From NCBI RefSeq assembly GCF_020171315.1, contig NZ_JAIUZP010000001.1:62001-126000 (forward strand): DNA of 64,000 nt, in the 5' to 3' direction. The notes under the pieces were generated by a model. It ran no database searches. It saw only the letters and a program-made list of their open reading frames with translations, and was not told the DNA's origin. The translations under genes and the position numbers were made by a program. This DNA is from Pseudooceanicola nanhaiensis (GTDB lineage: Bacteria; Pseudomonadota; Alphaproteobacteria; Rhodobacterales; Rhodobacteraceae). The number at the start of each line of letters is the position of its first letter. The first letter of the stretch is position 1. Below, piece by piece: positions 9,581 through 17,150 of the stretch.

Positions 9581-9602
9581 ATTTCATGAATTAGTGAAAT
9601 AT
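9579..9602. promoter_or_regulatory. Candidate ArsR operator
   Basis: A perfect inverted repeat with 8-base arms, ATATTTCA (9579-9586) and TGAAATAT (9595-9602), separated by eight bases. It overlaps the first two bases of the ArsR-ArsC start codon. AT-rich inverted repeats of this kind are usual ArsR-family operators, so autoregulation by the fusion protein is inferred. Its position right at the start codon leaves no room for a conventional leader. Confidence 0.7.
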
Positions 9603-9842
9603 TGGGCGCTGGGCAAATGAACCTTTCATGACAGCCGCCGGAGGGCGCCTGCCGCGTTGCGTGGCCCTGAGGCGGTGCCCTTGCAGGATGCCCCCAAGCG
9701 CTGCCCGATTTCTGGGCGCAAACGTGCATTTACGGCGTAAGGGCATTGGATGCCGGGGCCGGGGTCTGCTAAATCGCCGGGTGCTCTTCCGGTCCGGGCC
9801 GCTCCGGCCTAGACGGGGCGCCGAAACGACAAGGAGACACCG
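9603..9842. other. Intergenic region between the arsenic operon and the hydroxyacid dehydrogenase
   Basis: About 240 bases with no convincing gene. It must hold the promoters for both divergent units. I see no clear second operator. A strong Shine-Dalgarno sequence, AAGGAG at 9831-9836, stands near its right end and serves the short leader ORF at 9843 rather than the dehydrogenase itself. Confidence 0.5.
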
Positions 9843-9884
9843 ATGGCGACGCCATACGAGATCGCAGAAGGGGCCCGCGCATGA
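9843..9884 (+). CDS. 13-codon upstream ORF coupled to the hydroxyacid dehydrogenase
   Basis: ATG at 9843 follows AAGGAG with a six-base spacer, the best ribosome binding site in this interval, and opens a frame reading MATPYEIAEGARA before a TGA at 9882-9884. That stop overlaps the ATG of the next gene (9881) as ATGA. It may be a leader peptide that couples translation, or the remnant of an N-terminus separated by a one-base frameshift. There is no homology information; the evidence is only the signal strength and overlap. Confidence 0.45.
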   Translation: MATPYEIAEGARA

Positions 9885-10843
9885 GCGGCCCGGTCATCGT
9901 CAACCACATCGGCCCCGAGGTGAGCGAAGCGCTCAAGGCGCATCCGAGCCAGCCGCGCGTTCTGGATGACTTTGAGCCCAAGACCCCCGGCGATCTGCCG
10001 GAGGACGTGGAGATCGTCCTGACCCGGGCGCTCGCCGAATGGCGCGAGTGCTGGGAAGACAGCGATGCCCCGGCGCATGGGCTGCCGAACCTGAAGTGGG
10101 TGCAGACCTTCTCGGTCGGGGTGGACCGCTATCCGCCATGGCTGCTGGAAGGCCGGATGGTCACCAACGGCCGTGGCATGACGGCGCGCGCGATCGCGGA
10201 ATTCACCCTCGCCGCCATTCTCCTGCGGGAGAAGCCGCTGGTGAAGGTGTCGGCCACCAGCCGCGACACATGGGACCAGAAGGCCTTCCCGGGCCGGGTC
10301 AACGGCAAGACGCTGGGCATCTTCGGCTATGGCGCGATCGGGCAGGAGATCGTCAAGCGCGCGCTTGCCTTCGAGATGGACGTGGTGGTCTGCCGCCGTT
10401 CGGCCCCGCCCGCAGATGCGCCTGAGGGCATCCGCTATGTCACCTCGCTGGACGAGATGATCGGCCAATGCGATCACCTCGTGATCTCTGCGCCGCTGAC
10501 GGATGAGACCCGCGAGATCGTCAACGCGACGATGCTGGCAAAGGCCGCCAAGGGCATGCACCTGATCAACGTCGCCCGCGGCGCGCTGATCAACGAGGCC
10601 GACCTGCGCGGCTGGCTTGACAGCGACCCCGAGGCGTTCGCGACCCTCGACGTGACGTGGCCCGAGCCGCCGGTGGAGGGCGATCCGCTCTACACCCATC
10701 CGCAGGTGCTGCTGACGCCGCACGTCTCGTGGTCCGGCGATACGATCATGCCGCTCTTCGTGGAGAAGGTGCTGAAAGGGCTTGATGCCTACGTGGCCGG
10801 TCAGCCGCCCGAGGGGCAGGTCGACCTCAAGCGCGGCTACTGA
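9881..10843 (+). CDS. D-isomer-specific 2-hydroxyacid dehydrogenase
   Basis: A 320-residue NAD(P)-dependent dehydrogenase of the D-2-hydroxyacid family, which interconverts 2-oxo acids and 2-hydroxy acids. The Rossmann motif GYGAIG lies in the middle of the protein (LGIFGYGAIGQEIV), the substrate arginine is in NVARGALI, and the catalytic histidine is in TPHVSWSG near residue 285. The substrate is not evident (glyoxylate, hydroxypyruvate and phosphoglycerate are all possible for the family). The gene is preceded by a short coupled ORF and ends at a strong terminator shared with the convergent TRAP operon. Confidence 0.88.
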   Translation: MSGPVIVNHIGPEVSEALKAHPSQPRVLDDFEPKTPGDLPEDVEIVLTRALAEWRECWEDSDAPAHGLPNLKWVQTFSVGVDRYPPWLLEGRMVTNGRGMTARAIAEFTLAAILLREKPLVKVSATSRDTWDQKAFPGRVNGKTLGIFGYGAIGQEIVKRALAFEMDVVVCRRSAPPADAPEGIRYVTSLDEMIGQCDHLVISAPLTDETREIVNATMLAKAAKGMHLINVARGALINEADLRGWLDSDPEAFATLDVTWPEPPVEGDPLYTHPQVLLTPHVSWSGDTIMPLFVEKVLKGLDAYVAGQPPEGQVDLKRGY

Positions 10844-10860
10844 TCCGCCGCGCGGGACAG

Positions 10861-10892
10861 GGGCGGGCCCTTGCGCAGGGCCCGCCCTTTTT
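10861..10892. terminator. Bidirectional intrinsic terminator
   Basis: Stem arms GGGCGGGCCC (10861-10870) and GGGCCCGCCC (10878-10887) with a seven-base loop, followed by five T's. It sits between the converging dehydrogenase (ends 10843) and TRAP large permease (ends 10892). The T-run favours the plus strand; the stem could also stop transcription arriving from the minus strand. Confidence 0.85.
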
Positions 10893-12283
10893 CAGTTCCC
10901 GATCAGGCGCGGCACCAGCAGCGTCAGCGCGGGCAGCGACAGCAGCAGCGCCACCCGCACCACCTCTGCGCCGAGGAAGGGCAGCACGCCGCGGAAGACC
11001 GTCGACATCGGCGTGTCGCGGGCGAGCGAGGCGATGATGAAGACGTTCAGCCCCACCGGCGGCGTGATCAGGCCCAATTCCACCACGATCAGCGCGAGGA
11101 TGCCGAACCAGATCTTCAGGCTGTCGTTGTCCATCCCGAAGGCGGCGGTGTCCGCGGTGACGTAATCGCCGCCGTTCAGCGCGATCAGCGTGGGCCAGAA
11201 GAAGGGCACCACGACGAGGATCATCGCAAGGCTCTCCATGAAGCAGCCGAGGATGACGAAGATCACCAGCATGATGACGAGCACGAGCATCGGATCGAGG
11301 CCGCTGGTCGCGGCCCAGTCGCTGAGCGCCTGCGGCAGGCCGGTCCGGGTGAAGAAGCCCTTGAGGACCTCTGCGCCGAAGAGGATCAGGTAGATCATGC
11401 CCGAGGTGACGGCCGTGGCGCGCACCGCCCGCAGCAGGCCCTGCAGCCCGAGGCCCTCGCCGGTGAACCACCGTAGCAGCAGGCCGTAGACAGCGATGAC
11501 GAAGACCCCGATGGAGGCCGCGGGCGTGGGGGTGAAGAGGCCGAAGCCGAGGCCGAGGATGATCGAGCCGAAGATCGCGATCACCGGCAGCAGGCGGCGC
11601 AGCGCGAGGCGGCGCGCCTCCGGGGCCATCGGCTTGGGCTCTGGCGCGAGGGACGGGTTGACCCGGACCGAGATCGCGATGACGAGGATAAAGCCTAGCA
11701 CTGCCAGAAGGCCGGGGATCACGGCGGCCTGGAACATCTTGAGGATCGAGCCCTCGACGATGATCGCATAGATCACCAGTGCGACAGACGGCGGGATCAG
11801 AATGCCCAGCGTCCCGCCCGCGGCAAGGGCGCCGGAGGCGAGGCGGGGCGAGTAGCCGAGGTCGCGCAGTTCCGGCAGCGCCACCTTGCCCATGGTCGCC
11901 GCCGTGGCGAGCGAGGATCCGCAGACCGCGCCGAAGCCGCCGCAGGCCGCGACCGCCGCCATGGCCACACCGCCCCGCAACCGCGAGAGCAGGGCCTCAA
12001 GCCCCTTGAAGAGGTCCGAGGACAGGCGCGCCTCGGCCGCGATGTAGCCCATCAGCACGAAGAGCGGCACGACGGAGAGGTCATAGTTGGCGACGTTCTC
12101 CCACAGCAGGGATTTGAACTGGCGCAGGTAGGGCACGAAGCGCACGAAGGGCACCACGAGGCTGAGGACCCATGTCCCGCCGACGCCCACGACGATCATC
12201 GCGATGCCGACGGGCATGCGCAGCAGAAGCAGGCCGAAGAGGACGACGAGGCCCAGCAGGCCGATGGTGATGGGATCAAGCAT
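10892..12283 (-). CDS. TRAP transporter large permease (DctM type)
   Basis: A 463-residue membrane protein with about twelve to thirteen helices, the sodium-coupled transport subunit of a TRAP importer. Landmarks are VCGSSLATAATMGKVALPELRDLGY and LGILIPPSVALVIYAI in the first half, and the matching LGLITPPVGLNVFI in the second. The start at 12283 (MLDPITIGLLGLVVLF) overlaps the end of the small permease by eight bases. In this transporter the large subunit is the last gene of a dctP-dctQ-dctM operon that runs toward the terminator at 10861. The ligand is inferred from context to be an aromatic acid. Confidence 0.93.
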   Translation of the reverse strand: MLDPITIGLLGLVVLFGLLLLRMPVGIAMIVVGVGGTWVLSLVVPFVRFVPYLRQFKSLLWENVANYDLSVVPLFVLMGYIAAEARLSSDLFKGLEALLSRLRGGVAMAAVAACGGFGAVCGSSLATAATMGKVALPELRDLGYSPRLASGALAAGGTLGILIPPSVALVIYAIIVEGSILKMFQAAVIPGLLAVLGFILVIAISVRVNPSLAPEPKPMAPEARRLALRRLLPVIAIFGSIILGLGFGLFTPTPAASIGVFVIAVYGLLLRWFTGEGLGLQGLLRAVRATAVTSGMIYLILFGAEVLKGFFTRTGLPQALSDWAATSGLDPMLVLVIMLVIFVILGCFMESLAMILVVVPFFWPTLIALNGGDYVTADTAAFGMDNDSLKIWFGILALIVVELGLITPPVGLNVFIIASLARDTPMSTVFRGVLPFLGAEVVRVALLLSLPALTLLVPRLIGN

Positions 12284-12773
12284 GGCGCACCTCGGCGCGG
12301 ATCTGGGCGAGGGCCACGAGGGCCCAGAGGACCATCGAGGCAATGCCGGGCAGGTAGAAGGGCCAGATCAGCCAGCCGAGGACAGCGGTCACCGCCGTGT
12401 CGTCGCGTGCTTCCAGCATGCCGAAGACCATCCAGTAGGCGAGGAACAGCGCGATCCCAGCGGTCAGCAGCAGCCACAGACGGTCAAAGCCGCGCTGCAG
12501 CGTTTCCGGGAACCGGTCCATGAAGAGCTCCACTGCGACATGGCCGCGGTTTGCCTGGCAGAAGGGAAAGAACATCAGGGCCGCCCCGCTGATCGCAAGC
12601 TGCACGAAATCCTCGTAGCCGGGCAGGCCGGACACGTCGGCCCCGAAGGCGCCTGCGATGCGGTCGAGGATGAAGGCGCTCGTGTTGGTGGTCGTGACGA
12701 GGACGATGAGCAGGAGGATGACACCTCCGAGCAGGGCGAACAGGTCGGCCGCGCGCCAGAGTATGGCGTTCAT
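12276..12773 (-). CDS. TRAP transporter small permease (DctQ type)
   Basis: A 165-residue protein with four predicted membrane helices, the small membrane subunit of a TRAP transporter. The family landmark is the stretch around GLPGYEDFVQLAISGAALMFFPFCQANRGHVAVELF, which contains the conserved 'Q..GHV.V' segment. Start 12773 gives MNAILWRAADLF; a frame reaching to 12824 lacks any family text. A hairpin (12801-12822) separates it from the binding-protein gene, and its end overlaps the large-permease start. Confidence 0.92.
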   Translation of the reverse strand: MNAILWRAADLFALLGGVILLLIVLVTTTNTSAFILDRIAGAFGADVSGLPGYEDFVQLAISGAALMFFPFCQANRGHVAVELFMDRFPETLQRGFDRLWLLLTAGIALFLAYWMVFGMLEARDDTAVTAVLGWLIWPFYLPGIASMVLWALVALAQIRAEVRHA

Positions 12774-12800
12774 GGGTGCCTCCGTGAGGGTCAGAGAGCC

Positions 12801-12822
12801 GGAGGGGGCAAAGGCCCCCTCC
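12801..12822 (-). terminator. Intercistronic hairpin between dctP and dctQ
   Basis: Arms GGAGGGGGC (12801-12809) and GCCCCCTCC (12814-12822) around a four-base loop, without a T-run. It lies just after the binding-protein stop and before the small permease. Such hairpins behind binding-protein genes often protect the upstream mRNA or attenuate readthrough so that more binding protein than permease is made; that role is inferred. Confidence 0.65.
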
Positions 12823-12832
12823 AAGCGTGGTC

Positions 12833-13867
12833 TCAGTTCGACGCGTGGGCGTCGGCGATGGCCTTGCGGGCGCCTTCGACAAGCGCCGCGCCGTCGATGC
12901 CCTTGGCGCTCACCTCGTCGACCCAGCGCTGGACGACGCCTTCGCTGACCGCGTTGAACTTGGCGCCTTCCTCGTCGGAGAGGACGATCCGTTCGACGCC
13001 CGCTCCTTCAAGCGCAGCGATGCCCGGCTCCTCGAAGCCTTCCCAGAGGGCGCCGATCTCCTTGGCGACGTTCATGCCGGAGTTCGCGTCGATGATCGCG
13101 CGCAGGTCTTCGGGCATGTCCTCGTAGATGTCCTTGTTCATGGCCAGCATGAAGACAGAGGTGCCGAAGCGGTCGCCGTTGGGCAGTTCGGTGGCGAACT
13201 TGTCCAGTTCCTGAAGGTTGATGGCGGGGACGATCTCGTAGGTGGTCAGCGCGCCGTCCACGACGCCCTTGGCCATGGCTTCGGGCAGGGCGGGGACGGG
13301 CATGCCGACGGGCTCTGCGCCCATCCCGGTGATGACCCATGCGCCGGTGCGGCCGGGGGTGCGGAGCTTGAGGCCCGCCGCGTCGTCAAAGCTGCGGACC
13401 GCCTTGGTCGAGGTGTGGATCAGGTTGCCGTCGTGGCTGTGCAGGAAGAGAACCTTCACGTCCTTGAAGTCGTCCGCCAGCATGTCGAGCGAGGCGTTGA
13501 GCGCCACCGTGGTGTCGGCGGCAGAGCCGGCGTGGACCAGCGGAAGCTCGAAGACCTCGCTGCGCGGGAAGACGCCCGGCGTGTAGCCGAGGATGGTCCA
13601 GATGATGTCGGCGGTGCCGTCACGGACCTGGCCGTAGAGTTCGTTCGGCTTGCCGCCCATGGACATGGAGGGCGCGATCTCGACGGCGATCCGGCCGCCG
13701 CTTTCGGTCTCGATCTTTTCGGCCCAGGGCTCCAGCATGTCCTTGTGCGCGTTGGAAACGGGCGGCAGGAAGTGATGCAGGATCAGCGTGACGTCCTGTG
13801 CACTGGCCGCGGTGCCAAGCGTCGCTGCGGTCGCGGCAACGCACAGAAATTTGGAAAGTCTGGTCAT
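12833..13867 (-). CDS. TRAP transporter substrate-binding protein (DctP type)
   Basis: A 344-residue periplasmic binding protein with a cleavable signal peptide of about 23 residues ending AASA. TRAP P-subunit landmarks include the N-terminal VTLILHHFLPPVSNAHKDMLEPWAEKIE and LRTPGRTGAWVITGMGAEPVGMP, the latter containing the arginine that binds the carboxylate of TRAP ligands. The start at 13867 follows GGAGGA at a proper distance. It is the first gene of its operon and is divergent from a MarR regulator and an aromatic hydroxylase. The promoter region contains repeats shared with the hydroxylase promoter, so an aromatic acid ligand is inferred. Confidence 0.92.
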   Translation of the reverse strand: MTRLSKFLCVAATAATLGTAASAQDVTLILHHFLPPVSNAHKDMLEPWAEKIETESGGRIAVEIAPSMSMGGKPNELYGQVRDGTADIIWTILGYTPGVFPRSEVFELPLVHAGSAADTTVALNASLDMLADDFKDVKVLFLHSHDGNLIHTSTKAVRSFDDAAGLKLRTPGRTGAWVITGMGAEPVGMPVPALPEAMAKGVVDGALTTYEIVPAINLQELDKFATELPNGDRFGTSVFMLAMNKDIYEDMPEDLRAIIDANSGMNVAKEIGALWEGFEEPGIAALEGAGVERIVLSDEEGAKFNAVSEGVVQRWVDEVSAKGIDGAALVEGARKAIADAHASN

Positions 13868-13901
13868 CCATTCCTCCATCTGGATGTTTGCCCTTCCGGG
13901 C

Positions 13902-13973
13902 ACTTAGTATGTAGACTTATTATAAGGGATGGCCGGGTGATCCGGTCAACCGGAAAATATGAGTACTTATTAT
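13902..13973. promoter_or_regulatory. Three copies of a putative MarR-type half-site upstream of the TRAP operon
   Basis: The nonamer ACTTANTAT occurs at 13902-13910 (ACTTAGTAT), 13915-13923 (ACTTATTAT) and 13965-13973 (ACTTATTAT), the first two spaced thirteen bases apart. The reverse complement with one variant base, ATAGTAAGT, stands at 14679-14687 before the hydroxylase gene. The AT-rich cluster is the only such region in this GC-rich neighbourhood and lies where the dctP promoter must be. Confidence 0.55.
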
Positions 13974-14094
13974 TTCTTGCAAGTGTCTGTAAAATATTGA
14001 TGTTAAGCGTTTTTGCCGTAGGGGCTGGTCCCGTGGGGCGCTCTATTTAGGCAAGTTCGACGCCTGCGAGTCACGACCGAGGAGGAGGAGAGAC

Positions 14095-14526
14095 TTGGAA
14101 GTCTACGACATGGCGGGGCACCTGATCCGGCGTCTGCACCAGACATCGGCGAATGTCTTCTCAACCCGGACCAAGGCAGAGGGCTTCGACATCACGCCGG
14201 TGCAGTTTGCCGCCATGGGGGCGATCCGGGACAATCCCGGGATCGACCAGGCCGGTGTCGCCGCGATGATCGCCTACGACCGGGCGACGATCGGCGGGGT
14301 ACTCGACCGGCTTGAACACAAGAAGTGGGTGTCCCGCAGCGTCAGCAGCAAGGACAGGCGGGCCCGCGAGGTGACCCTGACCGAGACGGGCGAGGAGATG
14401 TTCAGCCGTGTGCTGCCGGTGGTGCGCAAGCTTCAGGAGGACATCCTGCCGGGCCTCAGCGATGAAGAGCGCAGCGCCTTTCTGACGCTCGCCCGCAAGG
14501 CCGCGTCCGAGGCGGCCCAGGCCTAA
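14095..14526 (+). CDS. MarR-family transcriptional regulator
   Basis: A 143-residue winged-helix regulator. The HTH and wing run from about residue 45 to 100 (DQAGVAAMIAYDRATIGGVLDRLEHKKWVSRSVSSKDRRAREVTLTETG), including the DRR wing motif of MarR proteins. The start is taken as TTG at 14095 because GGAGGAGGAG at 14081-14090 precedes it by four bases; the first ATG (14110) would be twenty bases from that site. MarR proteins usually sense aromatic compounds. In Comamonas, a MarR-type protein (MobR) controls the mobA 3-hydroxybenzoate hydroxylase, and the neighbour here is MobA-like, so an equivalent role is inferred. Confidence 0.9.
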   Translation: MEVYDMAGHLIRRLHQTSANVFSTRTKAEGFDITPVQFAAMGAIRDNPGIDQAGVAAMIAYDRATIGGVLDRLEHKKWVSRSVSSKDRRAREVTLTETGEEMFSRVLPVVRKLQEDILPGLSDEERSAFLTLARKAASEAAQA

Positions 14527-14668
14527 CCCGCGCCGGTCCTTCCCCCCGAAAATCGAATCATCAGCTTTGGTGCCCGGGCCATGCGGTCCGGCGCTCTTTC
14601 TGTTCGTGCAGTCGAAAATGACGTTTCCACAATGCCTTGCGTGAAAATGATATGCCTACATATCGTTA

Positions 14669-14698
14669 TTGACGCATTATAGTAAGTATAGTTACTAA
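14669..14698 (+). promoter_or_regulatory. Candidate promoter and MarR operator of the aromatic hydroxylase gene
   Basis: A possible -35 hexamer TTGACG (14669-14674) and a weak -10 TACTAA (14693-14698) are 18 bases apart. Between and over them lies a near-palindrome, AGTAAGTATAGTTACT (14681-14696), with seven of eight base pairs matching. Its left part is the reverse complement of the motif repeated before the TRAP operon. Binding of the MarR protein here would block the promoter. Confidence 0.5.
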
Positions 14699-14741
14699 TT
14701 GAGGCGGGCCTTGCCCGAATGGATCGCGAGGAGGAGCGTCG

Positions 14742-16682
14742 ATGCAGTACTACCTGGAAGGTTTTCGCAGTGGAGATCCCGATGTCCGGGAGGCCGCACC
14801 CTGTCGCCGGGAGTATTCCGGCCTGTCCGGCCTGCCGGAGAAGGTCGACGTCCTGATCGCGGGCTGTGGTCCGGCGGGGCTTTGCCTTGCGGCGCAACTT
14901 TCGCAGTTCCCCGAGATCGACGTGATGATCGTCGAGCGCAAGCCCGGCCCGATGGAGAAGGGGCAGGCGGACGGGGTGAACACCCGCTCGATGGAGATGT
15001 TCCAGGCCTTCGGCTTCGGCGAGAAGGTCAAGCGCGAGAGCTACTGGGTGAATCAGACCACCTTCTGGACCCCGGACCCGGCGAACCCTGCGCATATCAA
15101 GCGGATCGGACGGGTGCAGGACGTGGCCGACGATTCCTCGGAGATGCCGCACACGCTGATCAACCAGGCCCGCATCCACGAGTTGTTCCTGGACATCATG
15201 CGCAAGGCGCCGCGCCGGATCGAGCCGGATTACGGCTGGTCGGTGCAGGACCTGACCATCGACCCGACGACGGAGGATCACCCGGTCACGGTGACGCTGG
15301 AAAATACCGGCGTGAACGCGGGCGATACGAAGACCGTGCGGGCGAACTACGTCGTCGGCTGCGATGGCGCCCGCTCCAACGTGCGCAAGGCGATCGGCGG
15401 GACGCTTCACGGCGACGCGGCCCATCAGGCCTGGGGCGTGATGGACATCCTCGCCAACACCGATTTCCCGGATATCCGGCAGAAGTGCATCGTGGCCTCC
15501 GCCAGCGAGGGCAACGTGCTGATCCTCCCGCGCGAGGGGGGATACTTGTTCCGCATGTATGTCGAACTCGACAAGCTCAACCCGGATGAGCGCGTGGCCA
15601 GCCGCAACCTGACATCGGAGCATATGATCGCAGCCGCCAACCGGATCATGAAGCCCTACACGGTCGACGTGAAGCAGGTGGTCTGGTGGTCGGTCTACGA
15701 GATCGGGCACCGCATGACCGACCGGTTCGACGATGTGCCGGAGGGGCAGGACCGGGACCCGCGCGTTTTCACGGCGGGGGATGCCTGTCACACCCACAGC
15801 CCCAAGGCGGGGCAGGGGATGAACGTCTCGATGCAGGATTCCTTCAACCTCGGCTGGAAGCTGGCCCATGTGTTCCAGAAGCGTGCCGCCCCAAGCCTGC
15901 TGCGCAGCTACTCGGCCGAGCGCTGGGCAGAGGCGAAGCGTCTCGTGGACACGGACCACCAGTGGGCCCGCATCATGTCGGCCCCGCCGGGCGAGTCGGA
16001 ACTCGACGGGTCGGACATGCCGCGCATCCAGAAGCAGTTCATCGAGAACCTCGAGTTCACGGGGGGCCTCGCGGTGGAATATGCGCCCTCCGCCCTGACG
16101 GGCGAGGCGACCCATCAGGCGCTGGCCACGGGGCTTGGCGTCGGGCGCCGCTTCCATTCGGCCCCGGTGGTGCGGCTGTCGGATGCGATGCAGATGCAGC
16201 TGGGCCATGTGGCGCAGGCGGACGGCCGCTGGCGGCTCTATGCCTTTGCGGGCAGCGCAGACGGTTCCGCGCCCGGCTCGGCGATCCACAGTCTGGCGGA
16301 CTGGCTGGCGACGGACGCGGCCTCCCCGGTGCTGAAATACACTCGCGCGGACGAGGATATCGATGCGGTGATCGACCTGCGGGCCGTGTTCCAGCAGACT
16401 TTCGAGGATCTCGCCTATGAGCAGATGCCGGCCTTGCTGAAACCGCTGAAGGGAAAGCTGGGCTTGCAGGACCACGAGAAGGTCTTCTGCGTCGATCACA
16501 AGGGGATGGGGGATATCTTCGAGATGCGCGGCATCGACCGGACGCAGGGCTGCATGGTGATCGTGCGGCCGGATCAATACGTCGCCCATGTCCTGCCGCT
16601 GGGGGCCTACGACGCGCTTGCCGCCTTCTTTGACGGTATCCTGCTGCCGCCTGCGGCAGAGGTGGCGCGGCTGCGTTCTTAA
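14742..16682 (+). CDS. FAD-dependent aromatic hydroxylase, MobA/phenol 2-monooxygenase type
   Basis: A 646-residue class A flavoprotein monooxygenase. The FAD motif IAGCGPAGLC is near residues 39-48, the second FAD/NADPH motif is VVGCDGARSNVRKAIGG, and the third is FTAGDACHTHSPKAGQGMN. The C-terminal thioredoxin-like domain found in phenol hydroxylase and 3-hydroxybenzoate 4-monooxygenase covers the last 200 residues (FHSAPVVRL onward, ending DQYVAHVLPL). Length equals that of MobA. It would hydroxylate a phenolic acid with O2 and NAD(P)H. The start follows GGAGG by seven bases. No ring-cleavage gene is present in the window, so the product is handled elsewhere. Confidence 0.88.
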   Translation: MQYYLEGFRSGDPDVREAAPCRREYSGLSGLPEKVDVLIAGCGPAGLCLAAQLSQFPEIDVMIVERKPGPMEKGQADGVNTRSMEMFQAFGFGEKVKRESYWVNQTTFWTPDPANPAHIKRIGRVQDVADDSSEMPHTLINQARIHELFLDIMRKAPRRIEPDYGWSVQDLTIDPTTEDHPVTVTLENTGVNAGDTKTVRANYVVGCDGARSNVRKAIGGTLHGDAAHQAWGVMDILANTDFPDIRQKCIVASASEGNVLILPREGGYLFRMYVELDKLNPDERVASRNLTSEHMIAAANRIMKPYTVDVKQVVWWSVYEIGHRMTDRFDDVPEGQDRDPRVFTAGDACHTHSPKAGQGMNVSMQDSFNLGWKLAHVFQKRAAPSLLRSYSAERWAEAKRLVDTDHQWARIMSAPPGESELDGSDMPRIQKQFIENLEFTGGLAVEYAPSALTGEATHQALATGLGVGRRFHSAPVVRLSDAMQMQLGHVAQADGRWRLYAFAGSADGSAPGSAIHSLADWLATDAASPVLKYTRADEDIDAVIDLRAVFQQTFEDLAYEQMPALLKPLKGKLGLQDHEKVFCVDHKGMGDIFEMRGIDRTQGCMVIVRPDQYVAHVLPLGAYDALAAFFDGILLPPAAEVARLRS

Positions 16683-16694
16683 CGAGTGAGCGGT

Positions 16695-16760
16695 CCCTTC
16701 CGAAGTCCGTCTTCGGGAGGGGCGACTGGTTCAGCGGCCGTCCCTCGGGGCGGCCGTTTT
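16695..16760 (+). terminator. Tandem hairpins ending the hydroxylase gene
   Basis: A first stem pairs CCCTTCCGAAG with CTTCGGGAGGG (16695-16721, one G-T pair). A second pairs CGGCCG at 16735-16740 with CGGCCG at 16751-16756, its loop also mostly self-paired, and is followed by TTTT (16757-16760). The second is a standard intrinsic terminator for the plus strand, between the hydroxylase and the converging chaperone-modulator gene. Confidence 0.75.
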
Positions 16761-16817
16761 GCCCTCTCAGCGCCGCCGCCCCGCGAGGCGGATCGCGATT
16801 GTCTGCCGAACGCCGCC

Positions 16818-17150
16818 CTAGCGTTGCAGCCGCCGGACGATCCGGCCGCGCACCTCTTCCGGCTCGTCCCCGAGGGCGCGCATCAGGGCCGCCAGATCGC
16901 CGCGCGTGCCGTGCAGCTGATCGATCAGCCCCATCACCATGGCGAGGGCCTCGTCCCCCAGATCGAAATCGTCGCAGAGATCGCAGAGCAGTTCGATCCG
17001 GGCCACGTCCACCTGCCGGTAGACCTGTCGCCCCTCTGCATCGGCAGGATGGATCACCTCGGCACGCAGGAACCGCACGAGGCGCGGCCGGTCGAGCCGC
17101 CCGACGGCGGCGATGACCTCCTCCTCGGAGTAGAAGCCCGTCGCGGTCAT
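16818..17150 (-). CDS. cbpM: Chaperone modulator CbpM
   Basis: A 110-residue protein with a short MerR-like N-terminal helix-turn-helix and a helical C-terminal half (RQVDVARIELLCDLCDDFDLGDEALAMVMGLIDQL), the pattern of CbpM. CbpM binds the J domain of CbpA and inhibits its co-chaperone and DNA-binding activity. It starts at 17150 and overlaps the cbpA stop as ATGA, exactly the cbpA-cbpM arrangement known from enterobacteria. Confidence 0.85.
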   Translation of the reverse strand: MTATGFYSEEEVIAAVGRLDRPRLVRFLRAEVIHPADAEGRQVYRQVDVARIELLCDLCDDFDLGDEALAMVMGLIDQLHGTRGDLAALMRALGDEPEEVRGRIVRRLQR

